Source of the DNA: Alphaproteobacteria bacterium
GTDB lineage: Bacteria; Pseudomonadota; Alphaproteobacteria; Micropepsales; Micropepsaceae
Direction of reading: 5' to 3'
Length of the DNA: 64,000 nucleotides
Assembly: GCA_016124385.1 (NCBI GenBank)
Contig: WGNU01000005.1
Coordinates: forward strand, 620,001 to 684,000
Made by a program: the position numbers and the translations under genes. This document shows, piece by piece, positions 33,255 through 42,586 of this stretch. The notes below the pieces were generated by a model. That model did no database searches. It saw only the letters and a list, made by a program, of their open reading frames with translations, and was not told the origin of the DNA. Every line of letters starts with the position of its first letter. Within the stretch, counting starts at the first letter, position 1.

Positions 33255-34304
33255 CTAGACCGCTTTGTCCGGGCCGACGCGCACGAGCATCTTGCCGAAA
33301 TTGGCGCCCTTGAAGAGGCCGAGGAACGCTTCCGGCGCCGTCTCGATACCGTCCACGATCGTCTCGTGCCAGGTCATCTTGCCGGCCTTGATCCACTGGC
33401 CCATGTCGCGCAGGAAATCGCCCATCAGGTCGAAATGGTTGGAGACGACGAACCCTTCGATCCGCAGGCCGAGTGGGATCGTCATGATGATGTTCCAGGG
33501 TCCGGGCGCGGGCGCCGTGTTGTTATACTGTTCGATCATGCCGCACATGACGACGCGGCCCTTGGCCCTCATGTTCGAGAGCGCGGCGGTGAGATGGATT
33601 CCGCCGACATTCTCGAAATAGACGTCGATGCCTTTGGGCGCGAGGCGCTTCAGTTCCGCGGTGAGCGCTTCTTCCGTCGCGAATTTCTTGTAGTTGATCG
33701 TCGCGTCGACCCGCGCCTTGTCCTTCAGCCACTGGCACTTGTCGTCCGAGCCAGCCGAGCCGACGACGAAGCAGCCTTTGTTCTTGGCGATCTGACAGAC
33801 GATCGCGCCGACTGCACCGGAAGCGGCCGAGACGAAAACGGTCTCGCCCTCCTTGAGCGCACCGATCCGCAAGAGGCCGGCATAGGCGGTGAGTCCCGGC
33901 ATGCCGAGCGCGCCGAGATAGCTCTGGATGGGCGCGATCGAGGGATCGACCTTCATCGTCGCCATCGCCGACATCGGGTCCGAGCCGATCAGCGCGATCT
34001 CGCGCCAGCCGAGCATGTGCTGCACGTAGTCGCCGACTTTGTAGGAAGGGTTCTGGCTCTCGATCACCTGGCCGACCGCGCCGCCCGTCAGCGCCTCGCC
34101 GATCTGGAAGGGCGGCACATAGCTCTCGCGGTCCACCATGCGCCCGCGCATATAGGGATCGACCGACATATAGGCATTGCGGACGATGAACTCGCCCGCC
34201 TTAGGGGCCGGCACCGGGACCTCCACGAGGTCGAAATTGGCTTTGCTCGGCATGCCGTCGGGACGGCTCTTGAGACGAATTTCTTTCGATTTGAGGTTAG
34301 ACAT
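33255..34304 (-). CDS. NADP-dependent MDR oxidoreductase, copy 1 (CurA/LTB4 dehydrogenase type)
   Basis: Same family, 349 residues. NAYMSVDPYMRGRMVDRESY, GALGMPGLTAYAGLLRIG and VSAASGAVGAIVCQIAKNKG are the equivalent blocks. The start at 34304 (MSNLKSKEIRL) is supported by GGGAGAA upstream. It precedes the paralogue by 3 bp on the same strand, so the pair is an operon and probably a tandem duplication followed by divergence. Substrate unknown; aldehyde or enone reduction is the family activity. Confidence 0.9.
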   Translation of the reverse strand: MSNLKSKEIRLKSRPDGMPSKANFDLVEVPVPAPKAGEFIVRNAYMSVDPYMRGRMVDRESYVPPFQIGEALTGGAVGQVIESQNPSYKVGDYVQHMLGWREIALIGSDPMSAMATMKVDPSIAPIQSYLGALGMPGLTAYAGLLRIGALKEGETVFVSAASGAVGAIVCQIAKNKGCFVVGSAGSDDKCQWLKDKARVDATINYKKFATEEALTAELKRLAPKGIDVYFENVGGIHLTAALSNMRAKGRVVMCGMIEQYNNTAPAPGPWNIIMTIPLGLRIEGFVVSNHFDLMGDFLRDMGQWIKAGKMTWHETIVDGIETAPEAFLGLFKGANFGKMLVRVGPDKAV

Positions 34305-34453
34305 CGAGGGGTTCTCCCGGGTGTTTATGAGTGTCGAAGCTCTTGTATGGTAAAGCGTTGGGCGACAGGGCTGCAATATTTGTTGAGTTGCCCCGTTGGA
34401 CTCTCAAAGGCGATTAAAATCTGGGGTGGCGAATCAGGCTGGGACGAGGCGAC

Positions 34454-35434
34454 GTGGATCAATCTGAGATGACCGATCGGCCGCTCCGGGCGGCCGTTGT
34501 GGGCGCCGGAGTTTTCGGACGTCTCCACGCGCAGAAATACCATGCCTTGCCAGGTGTCACCCTGGTTGCGATCGTCGATGCCGACCGCGAGAAAGCGCAG
34601 GACGCTGCCCAGCGCTTCGGTGCGAGTGCGCACACCCGTCCGCTCGACCTTCTCGGCCAGATCGATTGCGTCTCGATCGCCGCGCCCGCCGAAGTGCACG
34701 CGCCGCTGGCCATCCCGTTCCTCCAGGCCGGCATCCACGTGCTCGTCGAAAAGCCGATCGCGACCTCGCTCGAGGATACCGATCGCATGGCCACGATCGC
34801 GGCGGAGAACAACCTCGTCCTCCAGACCGGCCATCAGGAGCGCTTCGTCTTCGCCGCTTCCGGTCTGCTCGCGCGCAAGGCCGCGCCCCGCCGGATCGAA
34901 TGCCATCGCGCGGGACCCTTCTCGGGCCGCGGCACGGATGTGAGCGTCGTTCTCGACCTCATGACCCACGACATCGATCTAGTCCATGCGCTCAATCCCG
35001 CGCCCTTGCGCCGCGTGATGGCGCGCAAGCGCCAGCTGCCGGGCTCCTTCAGCGATGAAGTGCAGGCGATCTTGACGCTCGAGGACGGTTGCAAGGTCAA
35101 CCTCACCGCGAGCCGCATGGCCGAGGAGAAGCGCCGCTTCATGCGCGTGCTCTACGACGACGGCGAAGTGGAGATCGATTTCCTTGCTCGCACCGTCACG
35201 AACTCGACGCCCGATGCGCTGGCGCCCGCCTTCTTTCCCTCGCAGGACGGAAAGCCCGGCGTCGCCGATGATCCGCTGGGTGTCGCCATCGCGGCATTCG
35301 TCGAGGCGGTTCGCAAGGGCAGCGCGCCCGCCATCACGCCGGCCGAGGCGCGCCGCACGTTGGAGACGGCGCTGATGATCCTGCGCTCGGCCGGCTCGCG
35401 CGCCGCCAAGCGCGAACTCTCCGCCGTCGCCTGA
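34454..35434 (+). CDS. Gfo/Idh/MocA family oxidoreductase
   Basis: NAD(P)-binding oxidoreductase of 326 residues, typical of sugar-modifying dehydrogenases. The Rossmann motif is AVVGAGVFGRLHAQKYHA; EKPIATSLEDTDRM is the family EKP motif; THDIDL is the usual MxHDID block. GTG 34454 has GAGG upstream; ATG 34469 is an alternative. Ten base pairs later comes a DegT-type aminotransferase, so the two likely make an amino or acetamido sugar: the oxidoreductase gives a 3-keto sugar nucleotide that the aminotransferase aminates (inference from WlbA/WlbE-like pairs). Confidence 0.9.
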   Translation: MDQSEMTDRPLRAAVVGAGVFGRLHAQKYHALPGVTLVAIVDADREKAQDAAQRFGASAHTRPLDLLGQIDCVSIAAPAEVHAPLAIPFLQAGIHVLVEKPIATSLEDTDRMATIAAENNLVLQTGHQERFVFAASGLLARKAAPRRIECHRAGPFSGRGTDVSVVLDLMTHDIDLVHALNPAPLRRVMARKRQLPGSFSDEVQAILTLEDGCKVNLTASRMAEEKRRFMRVLYDDGEVEIDFLARTVTNSTPDALAPAFFPSQDGKPGVADDPLGVAIAAFVEAVRKGSAPAITPAEARRTLETALMILRSAGSRAAKRELSAVA

Positions 35435-35444
35435 GCGGGCGCCC

Positions 35445-36563
35445 GTGGACCCCATCCAGTTCTTCGATCTGAAGACGCAGGCCAAGCGCCTGCGCGCCGA
35501 CATCGATCGCCGCATCGCGGCCGTGCTCGACCACGGCGCCTATATCGGCGGGCCCGAAGTCGGCGAGCTCGAAACGCGCCTGGCCGCCTTCACGGGCGCG
35601 CGCGAATGCGTGGCCGTCGCCAGCGGCACGGACGCGCTGCTCATCGCCATCATGGGCGAGGGCGTGGGCCCCGGCGATGCCGTGTTTCTGCCGGCCTTCA
35701 CCTATAACGCGACAGCGAACGCGATCCTCATCGCGGGCGGAACGCCGGTCTTCGTCGACGTCGAGCGCGAGACCGCGAACCTCGATCCCGCCGACCTCGA
35801 GCGCCGGATCGCCGCGACGCTCGCCGAAGGGCGCCTGCGGCCGCGCATGGTGATCCCGGTCGATCTCTATGGGCTGCCGGCGGACTATGCCGCGATCAAC
35901 GCGATCGCGGCGCGCCACGGCATGGTCGTCCTCGCCGATGCGGCGCAGAGCTTGGGCGGACGGCTCGGCAATCGCAGCGTCGGCGCGCTCGCCGAGATGT
36001 CCGCGACGAGCTTCTATCCGACCAAGACGCTCGGCGGCTATGGCGATGGCGGGGCGGTCTTCACCGATGATCCCGCGCGCGCGGCGCGCTGGCGCTCCAT
36101 CCGCTGGCACGGCACGGACGAGATGAAGCGCGAATCGATCCGCGTCGGCGTCAACGGGCGGCTCGATTCCCTCCAATGCGCGGTGCTGCTGTCCAAGCTC
36201 GAGATCTTCGCCGAGGAACTGGCCAGCCGCCGCCGGCTCGCCGCGCGCTACGCCGAACAATTGGATGGCCTTGTAGAGCGGCCGAAGGGCGCGGCTGAGG
36301 CCGACAGCGCCTATGGCCTCTTCACGATTTACGTGAAGAACCGCGATCAAGTACAGGCAGTGCTGAAGGCGAAGGGCGTGCCGACCAGCATCTATTATCT
36401 TCAGGCGTTGCATCACCATGCGGCCTTCGCGGCCCATGCCCCAGCGGGCGGCCTGCCGGTCGCCGAGCGCCTTGCGGACGAAGTCCTCAGCCTGCCGTTC
36501 CACCCCTATTTGTCCGACACGCAGCTCGATCATGTCTGCGCCGCGCTTCGCGAGTCGCTTTAG
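35445..36563 (+). CDS. DegT/DnrJ/EryC1/StrS family aminotransferase
   Basis: PLP-dependent sugar nucleotide aminotransferase, 372 residues. The catalytic lysine is in SFYPTKTLGGYGDGGA; the substrate-side motifs are GSGTDALLIAIM-like (here VASGTDALLIAIM) and PAFTYNATANAIL. Start GTG 35445. It follows the Gfo/Idh gene by 10 bp. The acetyltransferase that would complete the classic WlbABCDE/QdtC-type pathway is not adjacent. Product is probably an amino-deoxy sugar nucleotide, for LPS or glycoprotein decoration. Confidence 0.93.
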   Translation: MDPIQFFDLKTQAKRLRADIDRRIAAVLDHGAYIGGPEVGELETRLAAFTGARECVAVASGTDALLIAIMGEGVGPGDAVFLPAFTYNATANAILIAGGTPVFVDVERETANLDPADLERRIAATLAEGRLRPRMVIPVDLYGLPADYAAINAIAARHGMVVLADAAQSLGGRLGNRSVGALAEMSATSFYPTKTLGGYGDGGAVFTDDPARAARWRSIRWHGTDEMKRESIRVGVNGRLDSLQCAVLLSKLEIFAEELASRRRLAARYAEQLDGLVERPKGAAEADSAYGLFTIYVKNRDQVQAVLKAKGVPTSIYYLQALHHHAAFAAHAPAGGLPVAERLADEVLSLPFHPYLSDTQLDHVCAALRESL

Positions 36564-36637
36564 TTATCCCCATTTTGTCCCCGTCATTCCGGGCGGCCTT
36601 ATCCTCCGCGCAAAGTGTGATCGGAGGAGAGGAACCG

Positions 36638-37372
36638 TTGCTGAAAGAGGATGCCGCGCTTGCCCGGGCGCCGCTCGCCCCCGCCGTGAAGCTGGCGCTG
36701 CCGCGGGGCGGCACCGGCCGGGCGGTCGCGGTGACCTACAATCGGATCGGCGGCCTGATCGAGAAGGCGGCGGCCGCCACGGACGTGCCGGTCGCTGCCG
36801 CGCTCGCCCTCTGGCAGGTCGAGAGCGGCGGGGCGTCTTTCACGCCCGGCGCCGCGATCCTGCGCTTCGAGGCGCACGTTTTCTTCAGAACGTGGGCGAA
36901 AAACGAAAAGCGACAAACGACGTACGACCTTCATTTCCGCCATGGCGGGCGTGCTGGCGTCGCGGGCAAGCCCTGGCAGAACCATGCTTGCCGCCGCCGC
37001 CCCTCGGATCCCTTCCGCCCCTTTCACGGCGACCAAGCGAAGGAATACAAGGCCCTCGCCCTTGGCATTGATCTGTCGGACGAGGAGACCGCCTATCGCT
37101 GCGCCTCGATCGGCGGCCCACAATTGATGATGAGCGGCTTCGCGGCGCTGGGTTATGCGAGCGCGCGCGCGATGTTCCGCGCTTTTCAGGCGAGCGAACG
37201 CGCGCATGTCCTTGGGCTGATGGATTTTTGTCTCGCCCATGACCTTGCGCGGGCCCTGCGCGCTGGGGATTGGCGTGCCGCCGCGAAGGGCTACAATGGC
37301 GCTGGAAACGTCGAAATCTATGCGCCGAGGCTGAAGGCGGCCCACGATGCCGCCGCCGCGCTCGGTCTTTGA
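36638..37372 (+). CDS. N-acetylmuramidase-family endolysin-like protein
   Basis: About 244 residues matching the N-acetylmuramidase (DUF3380) family of phage-type lysozymes: the N-terminal AALALWQVESGGASF holds the likely catalytic glutamate, and the later YRCASIGGPQLMMSGFAALGY is the family signature (GxxQxM core). KGYNGAGNVEIYAPRL closes the domain. No signal peptide or peptidoglycan-binding domain is visible. A TTG start at 36638 follows GGAGGAGAGG, so it is preferred over an upstream TTG (36575). Next gene is a lipoprotein 13 bp away. Found in phages and in gene-transfer-agent contexts; the substrate would be peptidoglycan. Confidence 0.8.
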   Translation: MLKEDAALARAPLAPAVKLALPRGGTGRAVAVTYNRIGGLIEKAAAATDVPVAAALALWQVESGGASFTPGAAILRFEAHVFFRTWAKNEKRQTTYDLHFRHGGRAGVAGKPWQNHACRRRPSDPFRPFHGDQAKEYKALALGIDLSDEETAYRCASIGGPQLMMSGFAALGYASARAMFRAFQASERAHVLGLMDFCLAHDLARALRAGDWRAAAKGYNGAGNVEIYAPRLKAAHDAAAALGL

Positions 37373-37385
37373 GCGGAGGCGGGCG

Positions 37386-37871
37386 ATGGGACGGAGGATG
37401 CCGTACGCGGTCCTGCTGGGCGCGCTCGCGCTCAGCGCCTGCGACGAACCATTGCCGGAGGCCGGCGCGCCGGACATCGATCCCCTCAACCTCGACATCG
37501 AGGTGGGTCGCTATGGCGTCATGATCGATCAGGGAATGGCCGCCCGCAATTTCCTGGAGGAAAAGGGCGCGGCCGGTGACCCGAGCGAGGAGGTCGACGG
37601 CCTTGCCCTCGAACGCTCGATCCACATCCGCGCGCTGGAGGCGAACCTCCTCCAGGCGGAGGTCTGTGCGAAGGATCTTGTGCCGAAAACCCTCTGCGCC
37701 GCGCCGTTCACGCCGGCCTGGCTGAGCGAACCGCGCGCGGAGTCCCCGACCCTCTGGCAGCTCCAGGCCCGCGCCGATCAGCTGGGCGCGTTCTTGATGC
37801 CGATCTGGGGCGCGCTCTGCGAAAAGGCCAAGGCCGAGGGGGCCGATGAGGTCTTTTGCGCGATTGAATAG
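37386..37871 (+). CDS. Hypothetical lipoprotein downstream of the muramidase
   Basis: A 161-residue protein with a lipoprotein signal: MGRRMPYAVLLGALALSAC, lipobox LSAC, then a soluble region with several cysteines (AEVCAKDLVPKTLCAAPF, CEKAKAEGADEVFCAIE), suggesting disulfides in the periplasm. No family recognised. Start 37386 has GGAGG six bases upstream. It sits 13 bp after the muramidase and 20 bp before nadE, so it may belong to the muramidase unit. It could modulate the enzyme or be unrelated. Confidence 0.65.
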   Translation: MGRRMPYAVLLGALALSACDEPLPEAGAPDIDPLNLDIEVGRYGVMIDQGMAARNFLEEKGAAGDPSEEVDGLALERSIHIRALEANLLQAEVCAKDLVPKTLCAAPFTPAWLSEPRAESPTLWQLQARADQLGAFLMPIWGALCEKAKAEGADEVFCAIE

Positions 37872-37891
37872 ACCCGGCTAGATCTTGGCGC

Positions 37892-39550
37892 ATGACAGAC
37901 CGATTGCGTATCGCGCTCGCCCAGGCGAACCCGACCGTGGGCGACATCGAAGGGAATCTGAAGAAAGCCCGCACCCTGCACGCGGAGGCGGCGAACGCGC
38001 ACGCCGATCTGATCCTCTTCAGCGAACTCTTCATCACCGGCTATCCGCCCGAGGATCTGGTGCTGAAGCCCGCCTTCCAGGCCGATGCGCGCGAGGCGGT
38101 CGAGGCCCTGGCGAAGGAAACCGCGGAGGGCCCGGCGGTCCTCATCGGCGTGCCGTGGGTGGAGGAGGGCTACCTCTTCAACGCGGTTGCGCTCCTCGAT
38201 CAGGGCAAGATCGCCGCGCTTCGCTTCAAGGTCGATCTGCCGAACTACGGCGTCTTCGATGAAAAGCGCGTCTTTCAGCCGGGCGCGATGCCGGGCCCCA
38301 TTCCCTTTCGCGGCGTGCGCCTGGGCGTGCCGATCTGCGAGGACATCTGGACGCCCGACGTCGTCGAGTGCCTGAGCGAGACGGGCGCGGAAATCCTGCT
38401 CGTGCCGAACGGCTCGCCCTTCGACCGCGACAAGCCCGACCGGCGCCTCAACCTTTCGGTCGCGCGCGTGACCGAGAGCGGCCTGCCGCTCGTCTATCTC
38501 AATCAGGTGGGCGGCCAGGATGAGCTCGTCTTCGACGGCACGTCCTTCGTGCTGAACGCCGACCGCAGCCTCGCGCTCCAGATGCCGAGCTTTCGCGAGG
38601 CGATGGTCATGACGGACTGGACGCGCGAGGGCGACAATTGGGTCTGCGCGCCGGGCGAAAAAAAACTCGCGCCCGAGGGCCATGCGGCCGTTTATCAGGC
38701 GCTGATGCTGGCGCTGCGCGACTACGTCGGAAAGACGCGGTTTCCAGGCGTCGTGCTCGGCCTCTCCGGCGGCATCGATTCCGCGCTCACCGCCGCGATC
38801 GCGGCCGACGCGCTGGGGCCGGACAAGGTCCACGCGCTGATGCTCCCGTCGCGTTACACCAGCGAGGAGAGCCTCGAGGACGCCGCCGAAGTTGCGCGGC
38901 TTCTCGGCATCCGCCTCGACTCCGTGCCGATCTCGGGCGCCGTCGAGGCGTTCGGCTCGGCGACCGCCGATCTCTTCGCGGGCAAGCCCGCCGATACGAC
39001 CGAGGAGAACATCCAGTCGCGCATTCGCGGCGTCATCTTGATGGCGATCTCGAACAAATTCGGGCCGATGCTGCTCACCACCGGCAACAAATCCGAGATG
39101 TCGGTCGGCTACGCGACGCTCTATGGCGACATGGCGGGCGGCTACAATGTGCTGAAGGACATCTACAAGACCGAGGTCTTCGCGCTCTCGCGCTGGCGCA
39201 ACCAGGCGGTGCCGGAAGGCGCGCTCGGCCCGCGGGGCCGCGTGATGCCCGAGCGCGTGATCGACAAACCGCCGACCGCCGAATTGCGCGAGAACCAGAA
39301 GGACGAGGATTCGCTCCCGCCCTATGAGGCGCTCGACGACATCTTGAGCTGCCTCGTCGAGGGCGAGATGGCCTTCGAGGAGATCGTCGCGCGCGGTCAC
39401 GCGCCCGAAATCGTCAAGCGCGTCGAGCATCTCCTCTATGTCGCCGAGTATAAGCGCCGTCAGGCCCCGCCCGGTGCCAAGATCAGCGCGAAGAATTTCG
39501 GCCGCGATCGGCGCTACCCGATCGTCAACGGCTTCCGCGACGCGAGATAG
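37892..39550 (+). CDS. nadE: NAD+ synthase, glutamine-hydrolysing
   Basis: Two-domain cytoplasmic enzyme (552 residues) making NAD from nicotinic acid adenine dinucleotide with glutamine as nitrogen source. The N-terminal nitrilase-like glutaminase has the Glu-Lys-Cys triad: SELFITGYPPEDL, the lysine in KVDLPNYGVFDE, the cysteine in VPICEDIW. The C-terminal synthetase has the P-loop LSGGIDSALTAAIAADALG and SRYTSEES. Length typical. Followed by gltX after 3 bp. Confidence 0.97.
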   Translation: MTDRLRIALAQANPTVGDIEGNLKKARTLHAEAANAHADLILFSELFITGYPPEDLVLKPAFQADAREAVEALAKETAEGPAVLIGVPWVEEGYLFNAVALLDQGKIAALRFKVDLPNYGVFDEKRVFQPGAMPGPIPFRGVRLGVPICEDIWTPDVVECLSETGAEILLVPNGSPFDRDKPDRRLNLSVARVTESGLPLVYLNQVGGQDELVFDGTSFVLNADRSLALQMPSFREAMVMTDWTREGDNWVCAPGEKKLAPEGHAAVYQALMLALRDYVGKTRFPGVVLGLSGGIDSALTAAIAADALGPDKVHALMLPSRYTSEESLEDAAEVARLLGIRLDSVPISGAVEAFGSATADLFAGKPADTTEENIQSRIRGVILMAISNKFGPMLLTTGNKSEMSVGYATLYGDMAGGYNVLKDIYKTEVFALSRWRNQAVPEGALGPRGRVMPERVIDKPPTAELRENQKDEDSLPPYEALDDILSCLVEGEMAFEEIVARGHAPEIVKRVEHLLYVAEYKRRQAPPGAKISAKNFGRDRRYPIVNGFRDAR

Positions 39551-39553
39551 ACG

Positions 39554-40891
39554 ATGGCCACCCGCGTCCGCTTCGCGCCCTCACCGACAGGGCGCCTCCA
39601 TGTCGGCAATATCCGCTCCGCGCTCTTCAACGTGCTGTTCGCGCGAAAGACAGGCGGCAAATTCTTGCTGCGGATCGACGACACGGACCGCGAGCGTTCG
39701 ACCGCCGCCTTCGAGGCGGCCATCAAGGACGATCTCCGCTGGCTGGGCTTTGACTGGGACGAGACGGCCAAGCAGTCCGACCGCTTCGCCCGCTATGACG
39801 CGGCGGCGGAAAAGCTGAAGGCCGCTGGCCGGCTCTATGCCTGCTACGAGACGCCCGAGGAGCTGGAGCGCAAGAGGAAGCGCGCGCTGGCGAGCGGCCG
39901 CCCGCCGATCTACGACCGCACGGGCTATAATCTGTCGGCGGAGGATCGCGCGGCGCTGGAGGGGCAGGGCCGCCGGCCCCATTGGCGCTTCCTGCTCGAG
40001 GGCCGCCGCATCCAGTGGGATGATGCCGTGCGCGGCGCCGTCGAGATCGACACGAAGACGCTCTCCGATCCCGTCCTCATCCGCGCCGATGGGAGCTATC
40101 TCTATACGCTCCCCTCGGTCGTCGATGACATCGAGCTTGCAGTGTCCGACGTCATTCGCGGCGAGGACCATGTGACGAACACTGCCGCGCAAGTGGAATT
40201 GATCGCGGCCCTGGGCGCGCAGCCGCCGCGCTTCGCGCATCTCCCGCTCCTGACGGGCGTCGGCGGCGAGGCGCTGTCGAAGCGGCTGGGCTCCCTCGGG
40301 GTCGATCAGCTTCGCGCGGAGGGCATCGTGCCGCTCGCGATCGCGGCGCTCCTGGCGCGGCTCGGCACGTCGGAGCCGGTGGGCCCGGTCGCCGATTTCG
40401 CCGAGCTCGTTGAGAGCTTCGACTTCGCCAAGATCGGCCGCGCGCCTGCTCATTTCGATCCGGCCGAGCTTCGCGCCGTCAACGCGAAGACGCTCCACGC
40501 GATGCCCTACGAGAAGGCGCGCCCCCACCTTGCGGCGTTCGGCGCCGAGGCGGGGGAGGCGGTCTGGCTCGCCATCCGGGACAATTGCGAAACCCTGGCC
40601 GACGCCGCCGCGTGGACCGCGATCCTCACCCGGCCGCTCGATCCCGCCGAGACCGGCCGGGCGCTGACCGAAAAGGCGGCCACGCTGCTGCCGCCTGGGC
40701 CTTGGAGCGAGGAAACCTGGGGCGCCTGGACCAAGGCTGTCTCGGCGGCTACGGGCAAAAAGGGCAAGGATCTGTTCCAGCCGCTCCGGCTCGCGCTCAC
40801 CGGCCGGCCCCATGGACCCGAAATGAAAAAGCTGCTACCGCTCCTCGGGCTTGAGCGGGCGAAGGCCCGGCTTGAGGGCCGCGCGGCGTGA
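39554..40891 (+). CDS. gltX: Glutamate-tRNA ligase
   Basis: Class I aminoacyl-tRNA synthetase charging Glu onto tRNA-Glu, 445 residues, in the shorter alphaproteobacterial form. HIGH-type motif in PSPTGRLHVGNIRSALFN; KMSKS-type motif as LSKRLGSLGV; KFLLRIDDTDRERS is the Glu-binding loop. ATG 39554 is 3 bp after nadE, on the same strand, so co-transcription is likely. Some alphaproteobacteria carry two GluRS genes, one non-discriminating; which this is cannot be told here. Confidence 0.97.
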   Translation: MATRVRFAPSPTGRLHVGNIRSALFNVLFARKTGGKFLLRIDDTDRERSTAAFEAAIKDDLRWLGFDWDETAKQSDRFARYDAAAEKLKAAGRLYACYETPEELERKRKRALASGRPPIYDRTGYNLSAEDRAALEGQGRRPHWRFLLEGRRIQWDDAVRGAVEIDTKTLSDPVLIRADGSYLYTLPSVVDDIELAVSDVIRGEDHVTNTAAQVELIAALGAQPPRFAHLPLLTGVGGEALSKRLGSLGVDQLRAEGIVPLAIAALLARLGTSEPVGPVADFAELVESFDFAKIGRAPAHFDPAELRAVNAKTLHAMPYEKARPHLAAFGAEAGEAVWLAIRDNCETLADAAAWTAILTRPLDPAETGRALTEKAATLLPPGPWSEETWGAWTKAVSAATGKKGKDLFQPLRLALTGRPHGPEMKKLLPLLGLERAKARLEGRAA

Positions 40892-41085
40892 TCGCGGGCC
40901 AAAGGCGGAGAAACGGAACCAATGGTCGCATCGGCTCGCAAAGCCAGGACGATCACCCCGGCGACGGGGCGAATTTGGATTTGTGGCTGATTCAATCAGG
41001 CCGCAACGGGTTCTCGCGCGTACACTTGCCTTCCGAACATGCGAACGAATCGAAGCGGTCGGAACCGCGACCGAGGAGTTGAGCT

Positions 41086-42408
41086 GTGCGTGAGCTGGTG
41101 CTGTACGACACGATGACGAAGGCCAAGCGCGCCTTCGTGCCCATCGATGCGAAGAAAATCCGCATGTATGTCTGCGGACCGACGGTCTATGACTTCGCGC
41201 ATATCGGCAACGCCCGCCCGATCATCGTCTTCGACGTGCTGTTCCGCCTGCTGCGCCACCTTTATGGCGAGGCGCACGTGACCTATGTCCGCAACATCAC
41301 GGACATCGACGACAAGATCAACGCGCGCGCGGCCGAGCGCGGCGTTTCCATCCGCACGCTGACGGAAGAAACGGCGAAGCAGTTCCACGCCGATATCGCG
41401 GCGCTGGGCGTGCTGCCGCCGACGCACGAGCCGCGCGCGACCGACCACATCGCCGAAATGATCGCGATGATCGAGCGGCTGATCCGCGCGAACGCGGCCT
41501 ATGCGGCCGAAGGGCACGTACTCTTCAACGTCGAGGCGAAGGCCGACTACGGACGATTGGCGCGTCGCAGCCTCGATGAGATGATCGCGGGCGCCCGCGT
41601 GGACGTGGCGCCCTTCAAGCGCAACCCGATGGATTTCGTCCTCTGGAAGCCGAGCGACGACAAGACGCCCGGCTGGGAGAGCCCCTGGGGAAGAGGCCGC
41701 CCAGGCTGGCACATCGAATGCTCCGCGATGGGCGAGGCGCTGCTGGGCGAGACCTTCGACATTCATGGCGGCGGCATCGATCTCGTCTTCCCGCACCATG
41801 AGAACGAGATCGCGCAGAGCGAATGCGCGCATGGCGGTGCGCCGCTCGCGAATTATTGGATGCACAACGGCTTCCTGCAGGTCGAGGGACAGAAAATGTC
41901 CAAGAGCCTGGGGAATTTCGTGACGATCCACGACGCTCTGAAGGATTGGCCAGGCGAGGTGCTGCGCTTCAACATGCTGCGCTCGCATTATCGCCAGCCG
42001 ATCGACTGGACGGAGCGGGGCCTGAAGGAGAGCGAGACCATTCTGGGACGGCTGGAAGACCGCGCTTCCGGCGCGGAAAAGGCCTCGGTCGCCGCGCCGG
42101 TCCTTGATGCGCTGCTCGACGACATGAACACGCCCCAGGCGATCGCGGAGCTCCACCAGGAAAAGGACGAGGGCGCTTTGGCGGCCTCGCTCGCGTTTCT
42201 CGGATTTGCGTCCGACAAAACGAAAAACGACAAACGACTGCCGGCCGGCACCGACGAAGCGGCGATCGAGGCCATGGTCGCGGCCCGCTTTGCCGCCCGA
42301 AAAGCCAAGGATTTCAAGGAAGCCGATCGCCTGCGCGCCGAGCTGGAGGCGATGGGCGTGATACTGAAGGACGGGCCTGAGGGCACGACCTGGGAGCTGA
42401 AGCGATGA
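41086..42408 (+). CDS. cysS: Cysteine-tRNA ligase
   Basis: Class I synthetase for cysteine, 440 residues. HIGH motif in [16 protein letters not shown], the zinc-binding Cys/His/Glu residues in [13 protein letters not shown] and [15 protein letters not shown], and [15 protein letters not shown] start at 41086 after GAGGAGTTGAGCT. Length is about right. It is separated by 194 bp from gltX and by 178 bp of repeat from cimA. Confidence 0.97.
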   Translation: MRELVLYDTMTKAKRAFVPIDAKKIRMYVCGPTVYDFAHIGNARPIIVFDVLFRLLRHLYGEAHVTYVRNITDIDDKINARAAERGVSIRTLTEETAKQFHADIAALGVLPPTHEPRATDHIAEMIAMIERLIRANAAYAAEGHVLFNVEAKADYGRLARRSLDEMIAGARVDVAPFKRNPMDFVLWKPSDDKTPGWESPWGRGRPGWHIECSAMGEALLGETFDIHGGGIDLVFPHHENEIAQSECAHGGAPLANYWMHNGFLQVEGQKMSKSLGNFVTIHDALKDWPGEVLRFNMLRSHYRQPIDWTERGLKESETILGRLEDRASGAEKASVAAPVLDALLDDMNTPQAIAELHQEKDEGALAASLAFLGFASDKTKNDKRLPAGTDEAAIEAMVAARFAARKAKDFKEADRLRAELEAMGVILKDGPEGTTWELKR

Positions 42409-42430
42409 GTGTGCTTTTCATGGGTGTCGC

Positions 42431-42570
42431 TGTCCCCCCACCCGCGTCGGGCTGCGCCCTCGGCGCCCTCCCCGCGAGGGGGAGGGCGATCTCCGTTCAC
42501 CCTCCCCTTGATGGGGAGGGTGGCGACCCCGGATTTATTCCGGGGGAGCCGGGTGGGGTGACTGCGCCGT
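42431..42570. repeat. Complex GC-rich hairpin repeat (CCCTCCCC family)
   Basis: About 140 bp of G/C-run inverted repeats between cysS and cimA. Two clear hairpins: GCCCTCCCC-GCGAG-GGGGAGGGC at 42465-42487 and ACCCTCCCC-TTGAT-GGGGAGGGT at 42499-42521, then CCCCGGATTTATTCCGGGG. Outer flanks (CCCCCCACCCG and CGGGTGGGG) also pair. Same theme as 12959-13052. A dispersed intergenic repeat likely carried by many copies in the genome. Confidence 0.7.
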
Positions 42571-42586
42571 CAAGGGAGTGGCACTC

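Noticed and set aside
40892..41085. T-box or other leader before cysS
   Set aside because: The gap holds no recognisable hairpin series or antiterminator, and T-boxes are not expected in this group.
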